Shown: positions 1-11,600 of the stretch, in pieces
Layout: each line of letters opens with the position of its first letter
Position numbering within the stretch: position 1 is the stretch's first letter
Assembly: GCF_036588685.1 (NCBI RefSeq)
Contig: NW_026963296.1
Span: 3,224,001-3,288,000 of the forward strand
Direction of reading: 5' to 3'
DNA from: Mytilus trossulus
Lineage: Eukaryota; Mollusca; Bivalvia; Mytilida; Mytilidae
DNA: 64,000 nucleotides
Program-made: the position numbers and the translations under genes
The notes under the pieces: model-generated
Database searches by the model: none
Told to the model about the DNA's origin: nothing
Seen by the model: the letters and a program-made list of their open reading frames with translations, nothing else

Positions 1-340
1 ACCTGATAAACGTTTTTATAATTGTCAGATTTGCTTTCAATGCTTTAGTTTCAGAGATATAAGCCAAACACTGCATTTTACCCCCATGTTCTATTTAAGC
101 TATGGCCGCCATCTGGCTAGATGGGCAGGGTAATCGGATATTTTTTCAAACTACACATCCTGAGGATGATTGAGGCCAAGTTTGATTTCATTTGGCCCAG
201 TAGTTTCAGAGGAGAAATTTTGTTGTAAAAGAAACAGAAGCTCACTGGCTGAGTAAATGGAAACAATTTTATAATGTGAAATTTAGTTAAAGGATAAACT
301 TGATGAACTTTCAACAACTGAATTAAAAAAGAAATCTAGA
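1..340 (+). repeat. Tail of a dispersed repeat (GAGGCTCT...GCTCACC family)
   Basis: Contains CTGCATTTTACCCC, GCTATGGCCGCCATC and GGCCCAGTAGTTTCAGAGGA, as in the copies at 3985-4640, 6825-8006 and 62793-64000. Starts before the window. Confidence 0.75.
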
Positions 341-1096
341 GGCTCTAAATAACCTGTACGGTTCACCTGGATTTATATGCATCTTCAACAATGGACACCC
401 TTTAACATCATAGACCAGAATATAAATCATGACTAAAATATCTCTTTCTGAGTTTATATGACCGAGAGTTTTTTCTTTTTACAGTTTCGCTCTTTCTACT
501 AAAGTGTTGCCAAAATACACTATAATGGTTAACTTTTACAAACTGTGACATGGAAGGAGAGTTGTCACATTTACACTCATACATTTAACATCTTCTTATA
601 TCTATAACAAATATTTATTTAAGGGCAATCACTTAATTTCGACATGAGCCATGGTTTATAAACAGTCTTTAAACTAATATGTGCTGATAGTTATGTAACT
701 TTCTAAAAAATATTGATCTATTACTGTAAATAACAAGTAGTTACTATCAATCTAACTTAATTCTAAGTGTTCGGTAAACAGGAAGTTGTTGAGTGATGAT
801 CATGAAAACGCATCACACGGAATAGCTGACTTATATAAACCCAGAAACCAAATTTCAGAAATCCATTTAATGTAATTCCTGAGAAAAAAGCAACGAAAAT
901 ACTAATTAGACGGACAGACTGAAGACAACCCATGTGTAAAATGATGTAAGATGTAAGTGTTTGGTTAACAGGAAGTTGTTGAGTGATTAATCTGAAAACA
1001 CATCACACAGTATTATTATATAGCTGACTAACATATCAACCCTGAAACCAAATTTCAGAAACCTTGTAATGTAGTTCCTGAGAAAAAAAATGACGA

Positions 1097-1898
1097 AAAG
1101 GAGTAGGTCCGGTAAGGGCCGATTTTGGCCTCAATTTTTTAAGTTCATCTGACGAAATATTTTAGACCATTTTTAAACACTTACCTGTCTATTTCAATTG
1201 ATTTACTGTAAATTCAGAAATTATTGCGAGGTTTTTATTATTGCGAATAATGCGACTGAGTTCATGGAGTTGTAAACGCAATAATTAAAACTCGCATTTT
1301 GTAATATTTTAACTGAATTAAGCATGACTTTTCTCAAAATCGTTAAAATTAAAATCGCATTTAAGTGTAAAATGACAAAATCGCAATAATAAATGCACGC
1401 AATAATTTCTGAATTTACAGTAATTAGTTTTTGTGAAAGATTTTAACTGATTAAGTCATTAAAAACGCTCCGATTCAAGCTTAAATATGAAAAATCTATC
1501 AAATTTGCCAAAAAACGTCACTTTTCAGGTGGTTTTTGTCAAAAATGAAAGTGGCCGCCACCGTGTTCATGCTCAACCTTTAGATATATTTTATATTATC
1601 GTCAAATACAACTTGCATTACAATATTATGAATGAACACGAATGCGGCCACTTTAATTTTAGACAGAAACCGTCTAAAATTAAACTAAAATGCTAATTTT
1701 GTGAAGATTTCAGTACTTTAACATGACTTTATGATGCTAGAACTCAATATATGTACATTGTATTGTCTAAAACAGCCCATATTTATGTTGCAGAATCATT
1801 CTACTTTCCAATAAATAGCTTCATGATTACATTATCACAATTTTGTAAAACTGCTATATTTTGGGGCCAAAAAGGGGTCTTACTGAACCTACTCCTTT
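1097..1898 (+). mobile_element. ~580-bp inverted-repeat element, copy 1 (with MITE inside)
   Basis: Ends are inverted copies of AAAGGAGTAGGTCCGGTAAG (right end slightly mutated). Without the 221-bp MITE it is about 581 bp, against 584 bp for the copy at 8938-9521. It interrupts a dispersed repeat whose halves lie at 775-1096 and 1899-2335. No transposase; non-autonomous. Confidence 0.82.
1203..1423. mobile_element. 221-bp MITE with 26-bp perfect terminal inverted repeats
   Basis: Both ends carry TTACTGTAAATTCAGAAATT and six further matching bases as an exact inverted pair (1203-1228 with 1398-1423). The interior is AT-rich with repeated CGCAATAAT motifs. The homologous host element at 8938-9521 lacks it. 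Confidence 0.85.
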
Positions 1899-2335
1899 GC
1901 AACTTGGATGGCATGAGTAAAATGATAAAATGTTTTGTAAACAGAAAGTTTTTGAGTGCTGATTATGAAAACGCATCACACGGTAAAATTGACTTATATA
2001 AACCCTGAAACAAAATTTCAGATATCCTTGTAATGTAATTTCTTGAGAAAAATGGGACGACATTTTTCAGTTTGGATGCCATATATAAAATGATGCAAGT
2101 GTTTGGTAAACAGCAAGTTGTTGAGTGATGAATCTGAAAACCCGTCCCACTGTATAGCTGACTTATATAATAAACCCTAGACCATATTTCAGAAATCCTT
2201 GTAATGCAGTCCCTGAGAAAGATACAACGAAAAATATTCATGGGACGGACTGACAGACTGATGGATGGACTGACAGATGGACAGACAGAGGTAAAACAGT
2301 ATACCCCACCTGTTTAAAGCTGGGTTATAATTAAC

Positions 2336-3984
2336 CTGAAAGTGGTAAACTACACTGTAATTTCTTTATTGATAAAACATGATTGTTTTAATTTACATGT
2401 ATTGTTCTAAAAAAATGCACTATGGAATAACTGTGTTCTGATACAGAGTTGCTATTACATGGAACTCTCATGTTTGATCATATATTAGAATGAAGAACAG
2501 AAAACAAATATCTATTATAACTGCAAATATCTTTGACTTACTGTTTGTGGTTCATCTTAAACTGACCTAATCACAAAGTTTAACATGTAAAATATACGCA
2601 TACTTTTCAAAGTTTACCGACCATGACTGTGGGAACAAAGGCCAAATGATCTCCATGAATATGATATGTGCTTATTCTAATACACCTGCATATCAAACAT
2701 TGTTGGTCCGCCTTAAATTGATCTAATCATCTAAATTTTAAGATTTATACTAAGATAACATTCAAAGTTGATAGACCATGAGAAAGTTCGAAATTGACAT
2801 TTTTAACAACTTGCCTTTTAGGCAAGTGGCCATGATACATTAATTGTTCGAGAGCATGGAGATAGAAAACTAGTTGTCTAAATTTTGTTCTTGGTTCATA
2901 AAATGTTAACTGCCATTTATGGATAAATAAAATCATGTAAATGCATTTCAAAACGGAATAAAATGTAGCCCATTTGCAAACGAAGGCATTTAATCCACCT
3001 AAGTCCAAATATTTATGATGAGACGTTTAAGCAAAATATCAAAATAACATTTCAAGAATTATAATTATTTGGATTATAGTGACCAAAGAGCAAATTTGAA
3101 GAAGAATATATGGTTTAAGTCATCATAATTTTCTGTCTTTACGTACACTTTGTACCTTTTTAATTGTTCTGGTAGCAATTGCTGTTTAAGAACACGCTGT
3201 TTTTTGGCAAGATGAAGATAGATGCTGGGAGGTAGTTTCGTGATTTTTTAAGGGGTCAAGTTTTCAGTTTTTGTCCAACAAACTAGAGCACTTTCCATTT
3301 TACTGTTTGTGAGATAAACCAGTTGAATTGTCAAAATACAGTCAAGGACACTTGACCGCCTACTGAGCCAAAAGTTTATGTTACGCTATTTCCTATCATA
3401 TATTCATACACCAAATATAGTTAAACTATTGCTTATTGTATCTAACAAAGGGACTTAACCATCAAAACATAATATTAACTAATAGACCATGAAAATGAGA
3501 TCAAAGTCAGATGAAACCTGCCCGACAGACTTGTAAACCTTACAATAATCCCATACACACAATATAGTTGACCTGTTGCTTGCAGGAACACAGCAATACA
3601 GAAAACACAAAGACTTAACATTGACCTATGAACAATAAAACTAGGTTGTTAGTTTGCTAAATTGAATTGTTTCATAAATTTCATGTAAGGGCCTATTATT
3701 CTCATTCCTGAAAGCGGTACGGTTGCCTATAATTGCTTACATCCACTTTATTTTAACTTTGGTGGATATTTGTCTCATTAACAATCAAACCACATCTCAT
3801 TATTCTTATATCAAGGTCAGATGAAAACTGCAAAACAGACATATATATAAAATATGGTATGATGGCAAGGAGACAACTATCCATCCAAGTCACAATTTGT
3901 AAAAGAAAAGCCATTATAGGTCAAAGTACTGTCTTCAACACGGAGCCTTGGCTTACATCGAACAGCAACCTATAAAGAGTTCCA
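2336..3984. other. AT-rich non-coding stretch with diverged repeat pieces
   Basis: No exon seen. Holds short pieces of dispersed repeats: GACCATGACTGTGGGAAC at 2620-2640 (relative of 4798-4880), a GACCATGAAAATGAGATCAAAG piece near 3483-3660 (relative of 31430-31850) and a piece of the AGACAACTATCCATCCAA family at 3835-3960. Confidence 0.6.
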
Positions 3985-4640
3985 ACTAGAGGCTCTAGAG
4001 AGCCTGTGTCGCTCACCTTGGTATATGTGAATTAAACAAAGGAAGCAGACATTTGTCCGTGTAGTTTCAGTGGAAATGTTAGTAAAAATTGACAAATTTT
4101 ATGAAAATTGTTAAAAATTGATTATATAGGACAATAACTTCTTAGGGGGTCAATTGGCCATTTTGGTCATTTTGACTTATTTTTGAGTCTTAAATTGCTT
4201 TACATTATTGCTATTTACAGTTTATCTCCATCTATAATAATATTCAAGATAATAACCAAAAACAGTAAAATTTCCTTAAAATTACCAATTTCATGAATTT
4301 AGGGGCAGCAACCAAACAATGGGTGACTGATTCATCTGAAAATTTCAGGGCAGATAGATCTTGACCTGATAAACAATTTAACCCTGTCAGATTTGCTCTA
4401 AATGCTTTGGTTTTTGAGTTATCAGCCAAAAACAGCATTTTACCCCTATGTTCTATTTTTAGCCATGGCGGCCATCTTGGTTGGTTGGCCGGGTCAAAAA
4501 ACACAATTTTTAAACTAGTTACATCAATGATGATTATGGCCCAGTTTGGTTTAATTTGGCTCAGTAGTTTCAGAGGAGAAGATTTTTGTAAAAGTTAACG
4601 ACGGACGACAGACGACGGACGACGGACGCCAAGTGATGAG
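3985..4640 (+). repeat. Dispersed repeat, GAGGCTCT...GCTCACC family
   Basis: Starts AGAGGCTCTAGAGAGCCTGT and CGCTCACCTTGG, includes AAGGGGTCAATTGACC-like and GCCATGGCGGCCATCTTGG blocks, ends in GACGGACGACAGACGACGG. At least four copies in the window. Confidence 0.78.
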
Positions 4641-4890
4641 AAATGACTAGTGTTAAACCATTCAAAAGGGGAAAACCAACTGTTTATTTCTATAAATAAA
4701 CTGTTAACACAGAGAATTGTGTCTCCCCTTTTTGTAATTTTGATAATGTAAATGTTGAAATTAAAAAAAAACAATACTTAAGTTAGTTATGCAATATTCA
4801 AAGTCAATGAACCATGACTGAAGGTAAATGGCTAACAAATCTCCATGGACATGATATGTGCCAATGCTTATACAACTGCATACCATTGAC

Positions 4891-5112
4891 TTAGTTTAAA
4901 CATATTTATTCATAGTGGATTTGAAATATTGCAACTAATATTAATCCCTTTCCACTTAGCAGGTGCCAGTGCTACCCTGTAGCAGCATTAGCCTGCTCTT
5001 TTTTCGAAATCTACAAGGGTGTCTTTTACGTGCAAGAGATATGGCTGTCTCTTCACACGGGTCAGCCGCTTATCGTCCCCTTCCGACGGACTATCATCGT
5101 TTCTCAAGAACT
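4891..5112 (-). mobile_element. 5'-truncated copy of the tRNA-derived SINE
   Basis: Reverse complement of the SINE body at about 34420-34647: shares ATGATAGTCCGTCGGAAG, CTCTTGCACGTAAAAGACA and the GTTTAAACATATTTATTCAT end (as read on the plus strand). It lacks the tRNA head, the usual result of incomplete target-primed reverse transcription. Confidence 0.82.
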
Positions 5113-5584
5113 TTTTTTTTAATGAACCCTACTCTTCAAGTATAAAGACACAGAGTAGCGTTCGTCGTATCATGATTTCAAAGCTTTCAACATCGATTTC
5201 AAACAAATGCTATGAACTCTGGTTGTTCATGTCAAACGCTCACGTGATACAAAACGGACAAGACCTCATACGGGAAAGATAAAACCCGAGGATTCCGGTT
5301 AAAAGTTTTGAGCGGGAAATACAAATATAAGATCTTTTGTAGGAACGGAAAAATGAAATAAAATCTTGCTGGTCAATACAAATTAAAAAAATTCATGCGG
5401 AATGAATTTATAGGGTCGGTCGGTTAAGGGCAAACAAACAATATTTTAATTTAAGCCTCATCAATACAATGCAATTAATTGGATAAAGTCGTACAGTAAA
5501 CATGTTGTCATTCTGCAATTCCTAGAGTGGGTATAATCATAAAAATGTGTTAAAACTAATGAAATAAAAGTCAATAAAAATTAC

Positions 5585-5636
5585 CTTCTCTCTCTTGTCC
5601 AGCAGGCACACCGGAAGATTTCTCTGACATGACAGT
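5585..5636 (-). CDS. Ankyrin gene exon 8 (polar linker), gene continues left
   Basis: 52 nt between acceptor TTTTTCAG and donor GTAATT. It reads TVMSEKSSGVPAGQERE plus one base, so the next exon must start in phase 1. It is rich in S, E and G and has no ankyrin character, suggesting the end of the repeat domain. No following exon could be identified in 1-5584. Confidence 0.65.
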
Positions 5637-8600
5637 CTGAAAAATGAGTAATATGCACTGTAAATTTATCTTCACCAATATCACTTGAAGAACTATTAAA
5701 ATATTTAGCTATAAACCACTTAGAAAATAATGTATAATACAAATGCTCCACATTACATGAAACATATCGAACACTTTTTCCTATTTTTCAAGATAAAAGA
5801 GAGATATATTTAAAAGTTTAAAGGGAACAGGTTGTTTTTGAATTTGTAAAATCCCCTTGCAGGTATTTTTGTCCAAACAAAAATTACACATTATGCAGGA
5901 AAAACCTGTCTTACTGATCATTTTGACCAAGTGTTAAAGTTTTAAAAATAAAACACAGAAATGAAAATAAACAAGAGGCTCAATCGAACTTGTATCGCTC
6001 ACCTTAACATTTCTGCCAAAACTAAATTGGATTCATTGATAGATTGATTGACGATGGTTAACACAACTTTCAGAATTATTTGCTTCATCATTGCAGTCAG
6101 TTTATATTGGCGGAGGAAACCTGAGTAGCCTTAGGTAACCATGGAAAAAAATGTCATTTAAGGTCAATAACTCCTATGGTCCATTGTTTTTGGTCAGGTT
6201 GACATTTTTAGATCATGTTATATTGATCTTTTCTGCTTTGAAAAGTTTTTACATATCTCATACAGTTTGTTTTTTTAGAAAAAAAAATCCCACCTGTTAA
6301 AAATTCATTTTATCGAAACAAAATTATAATTTGATCTATTAATTGTCATGTTGTCAACTATATAACAAATATTACATCAATATCTTCAACCATGACGGAA
6401 TAAGATGTGGTAAACTGAGTACCTGCGTGAATCCCAAGAACCATAACTCTGCAAACTGATTATCAGAACCAAAATAAAATTTGATCTTGAACTATAATTT
6501 GTCAAGGTAACACTATGTACCAAATATCAAATCAATATCTTCAAGCATAATACAAAAAGGCTTTTTGAAAAATTGATTATTTGCATGAATTTTTCAAGTC
6601 CAAGGACAAAAACTCAGAACAAAATCATCAGTCCGGAATAAAATCCTAACAATAAGCAAAGCTATAAAAGGCCCCAAAACAACAAATGTAAAACAATTCA
6701 AACAAAAAAACTAACGGCCTAATTTCTGTCAAAAATAAAAAAACGCAAAACAAATAGGTAACACAGCAACAAAAGACAACCACTGGATTACAGGCTCCTG
6801 ACTTGGGACAGCAATACAAAAACAAGAGGCTCTCAAGAGCCTGACTTGCTCACCTTAATTTTTTTGGTCAAATATCTCATCAATGATTATTTTGGTTTTT
6901 AATTTATTTAAATGTTCTTTGAATCGTCCTATTTTCTTCAAAAGCCCAAAAAATAAATAATTTTCTCCTGTTCTATTTTAGCCATAGGAGCTATGTTTCT
7001 TGACATACAGGGAAATAAAATATAAAATTTATACTAGATACTCTGAAACTCATTTAGCCTAAGTTTGGCTGAAATTGAGTCAACATGATGAACAAATTGT
7101 AAAAAAAAACTTTAAAGGGCAAATACTCCTTAAGGGGTCAATTGACAATTTTGGTCAAATTGACTTATTTGTAGATCTTACTTTGCTTAAAATTTTTGCT
7201 ATAAACAGTTTATCTGTATCTATAATAATATTCAAGGTAATAACCAAAAACTGCAAAATTTCTTTAAAATCATCAATTCAGGGGCATTATACCTGAAAAA
7301 CCAGTTACCCAATTCGGCTGAAAATTTCAGGACAGGTAGACCTTGACCTAATAAATACTTTAACTTCTTGTCTTATTTGCTCTAAATGCTGGAGTTTTTG
7401 AGATATAAGCCAAAAACTGCATTTTATCCTATGTTCTATTTTTAGCCATGACGGCCATGTTTTTTGACGAAATAGAAAATAAAACACAAACTTTATTTTA
7501 TACACCCTACTGATCATTCAGATGAAGTTTGGTTGAATTTGGTTGAGCAGTTTTAGAGGAGAAATTTTTTTAAAGTTAGCAAATATGATGAACAAATTGT
7601 GAAAAATTGTCATTAAAGGACAATAACCCCTTAAGGGGTCAATTGACAATTTTGGTCATATTAACTTATTTGTAGATCTTACTTTGCTGATCATTTTTGC
7701 TGTTAACAGTTTATCTTTATCTATATTAATATTCAAGATAATGACCAAAAACTGCAAAATTTGACCCCTATGTTCTATTTTTAGCAATGGCGACCATGTT
7801 TGTTGATAGATCAAAACTTCGGATACAATTTATAAACTAGATACCCTAAGGAACATTCAGTTAAAGTTTGGAAATATTTGGCCTAGTAGTTTCAGAGGAG
7901 AAGATTCTTGAAATAGTTTACGACGACAAACGATGACAAACGACAGACGACGGATGACGACGGACGCAAAGTGATGGCATAAGCTCACTTCGGGCCAGGT
8001 GAGCGAAAAATGTGTGGAAACCCAATTGCTGGAGTGAATTTAGGAAGTCATGCCACACGAAGAACACAAACTCACAACCTGAATGTTAAAAGCCTAGTGA
8101 TAACTGAGTAGTCAACTAGGTAAAGGATACTTGCAAAGTTTTACGAAGGCAAAGCCTAAAATACAATACAGTTATCTCCATTTTTAAGCATTCTACATAA
8201 AATTTAAAAAAAAGCACAGTTAATTGTCGACATACTGTCTGTGAAAGAATATCATATATCGAATTTAAACAATATGCTGTCACAACGACAGCAAACCGGA
8301 TTTATTAACATTTATTTGTGTCCTGGCAACATCACAAGAACCATTACTGATGATTGGTGAAAGTGAAAATCGTCATTATTGAAGATGACCTCTATTTTGT
8401 CATCAGTAACAACATATTAAAATTTGAAAAGCTTTGGTTGAATAGTTCATGAGAAAATGCACGGACACGACTGGAAACACCATTTTTCAATCTTTCAAGA
8501 ACCATAACTCCTGAACGGTAAAAGTCTAAATTGTCATTATTTAACTTGACCTCCATTTTGTCACCAGTAACAACATATTAAAATTTGGGAAGCTTTGGTA

Positions 8601-11600
8601 GAACAGTTCATGTGTAAATGCACGGACACGACTGGAAGCGCCATTTTTCAATCTTTCAAGAACCATAACTCCTGAACGGTAAAAGTCAAAATCGCTATTA
8701 TTGAACTTGACCTTCATTTAGTTGTCAGTAACAACATATTAAAATTTTAAAAGCTTTGGTTGAACGGTTCATGAGTTAACGCACGGACAACATTTGATAG
8801 CCGCCCGCCCAACCGCCTGCCCGCCCGCCTAGCATCCCCAAATCAATAACCGACATTTTTGTCACAAAAATCCGGTTAAAAACTTGCTCTCGCCTCGTTC
8901 ACTCTAGAACATGTGGAATGAAATAGATGACATCTATAAAGGAATAGGTCCGGTAAGACCTCTTTTTGGCCCCAAAATATAGCGGTTTTACAAAATTGTT
9001 AAAATGTAAACTTTAACTTAGTTATTGGATAGCAGAATGGTTCTGCTACATAAATATGGGCTGTTTTTGACACTACAATGTACATATATTGGGTACTAGC
9101 ACCGTGAAGTCATGCTAAATTACTGAAATCTTCACAATTCCATCATTTTAGTTAAATTTTAGACGGTTTCCGGGTAAAACGAAAGTGGCCGCATTCGTGT
9201 TCATCCAAAATATTGAAATGGAAGTTGTATTTGATGATAATACATAACATTTGTAAAGATTGAGGATGAACACGGATGCGGCCACTTCCGTTTTTGACAA
9301 AAACCATCTGAAAAGTGACATTTTTTCGGATATTTGGTAGATTTTCCATATTTGAGCTTGAATCGGATCGTTTTTAATGACTTAATAAGTTAAAATCTTG
9401 CACATAAATTAATTGAATCATATGAAATAGACACTTAAGTGTTTAAAAAGTGGTCAAAATCTTTCGTCAGATGAAACTGAAATTTGAGGCCAAAATCGGT
9501 CCTTACCGGACCTACTCCTTTTGTTGATTATTGAAGAAATCACATAACAATAAATTAGTGAATTAAAAATGATGGCTTAGCTAGTTAAAGTCCCCAAATA
9601 TATGATGTTGTCCAATCAAAATCGTGTTAACAAATTATTGCATTACAATTTGAATTTTTTTTTCAAGACTAATGTTTAATTGTTTAAAGATTTTTCTCCT
9701 TAAGAATCTTGGTTTTGCAGCATTTGTATTCTTGGTTTTATATTTCTTTATATTTTCTACTTAAAGCGTTTGTAATTCAACACTATATTTGTACCTGTAA
9801 GTATTCCATCACTTCTTTATACTGTCCTCGCATCAATTCTGCTGCTAAGTCGTATGGAGTCTGACCCTGAAATACACGTATCAGATAAATCTTTATATTG
9901 CTTTCATCTTTTTTTATTACAAAGAAGATTTTGTTTAACACATATCTTACAATTAGTAGCCGGTTGGTGTTTTATTTTATCTTTACATATGCTAACCATA
10001 TCATTTTCGTTAATTAAATAAATCTCTTCAGACAACATTCAGATTATTGTTCACAATTTTCTGAAGACTTTAAATAGACTTTTAACTCTTTTCTTTTTAA
10101 AGGATATGAATAAATGCTTCATCTGTTCCCATTTGGTATTGATTTTTGTTGCAGTTTAAAGAATGATAAATGCATCCTTATATCTACACAAAGGGTGTGG
10201 GATATGGGGGGATTTCATCCTTAACTATCTTTATACATTTTTTGGACACATTACAAATGTATCATGATTATTGACAGTTCTTTATATTCTTATATTAATC
10301 TCTATTCTTTATATTATTGTATCGAATTATTCAATTATTGTATCGAATTATTCTCTATTCATTAACTGTTTGCCTATATCTCGATAAACCCTCTACATCC
10401 TCCTATATCTGTATAAACCCATTCACTCCCTCCTGCATTAGTGTACCCATCCACAACCTTCTATATTTGTATACCCAATCCACATCCTCCTATACTTGTA
10501 TTTCCCACCCACATCCTCTTAAATCTGTATATCCCACTGACACCCTCCTATATATGTATAACCCCCTCCCCACCCTCCTATATCTGTATACCCCTTCCCT
10601 ACCCTCTTATATCTGTATACCCCTTCCCTACCCTCCTATATCTGTATACCCCTTCCCTACCCTCCTATATCTGTAAAACCCCTCAACACCCTCCTATGTC
10701 TTTATACCCTATCCAAAGTCTCCTATATTTGACTAGCCCATCCACTGTTGAGTTTGTCGCTGGAACGTAACATCCATACTTTTGTACTTGTTCATTTTTT
10801 GACGTCTTATTATCATGTGACAACTCCGTGGGTGGAAAAACATTTGTTGTATATGAATATAATGGCTAAACAGTTGTCTTTACATACATTGCCTTAATTA
10901 TCATCTATATACACACCCTCCTATATCTATATAGCCCATACACACCCTTCTATATCTGTATATCCATCCACACCCTCTTATATCTGTATACCCCATCCTT
11001 ACCCTCCTATATCTGTAAACCCCATTCACACCCTTCTCTATCTGTATAGTCCATACACACCCGCCTATATCTGTAACCCCATCCACACCCTTCTATATCT
11101 GTATATCCCATCCACACCCTCCTATATATGTATATCTCATCCACACCCTCCTATATATGTTTGGTCCATACACACCCTCCTATATCTGTATACCCATACA
11201 CACCCTCCTATATATATACCCCATCCACATCCTCCTATATATGTATACCCCATCCATACCCTCCTATATCTGTATACCCCATCCACACCCTCCGTTATAT
11301 GTATACCCCATCCACAACCTCCTTTAACTGTATACCCCATCCACAACCTCCTATATCTGTGAACCCCCTCCACTACCTTCTGTATCTGTACACCCCTTCC
11401 CTACCCTCCTAAATGTGTATACCCTCTCCACACCCTCCTATACATGTATAACCCATCCACACCCTTCTATACCTGTACACCCCAACCACACTCTCCTATA
11501 TCTGTTTACCCCATCCACACCTTGCTATATCTGTATACCCCATCAACACCCTTCTATATATGTATACCCTATCCACACCCTCCTATGTCTGCATACCCTA

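Larger units (their letters stand above)
775..2335 (+). repeat. Dispersed repeat (GAAGTTGTTGAGTGATGA family), split by insertion
   Basis: Two or three diverged sub-units with AGGAAGTTGTTGAGTGATGA, CATCACACGGTATAGCTGAC, TATATAAACCCTGAAACCA and a tail of GACGGACTGACAGA and ACAGTATACCCCACCTGTTT. Interrupted by the element at 1097-1898. Another copy is at 50095-50505. Confidence 0.75.
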
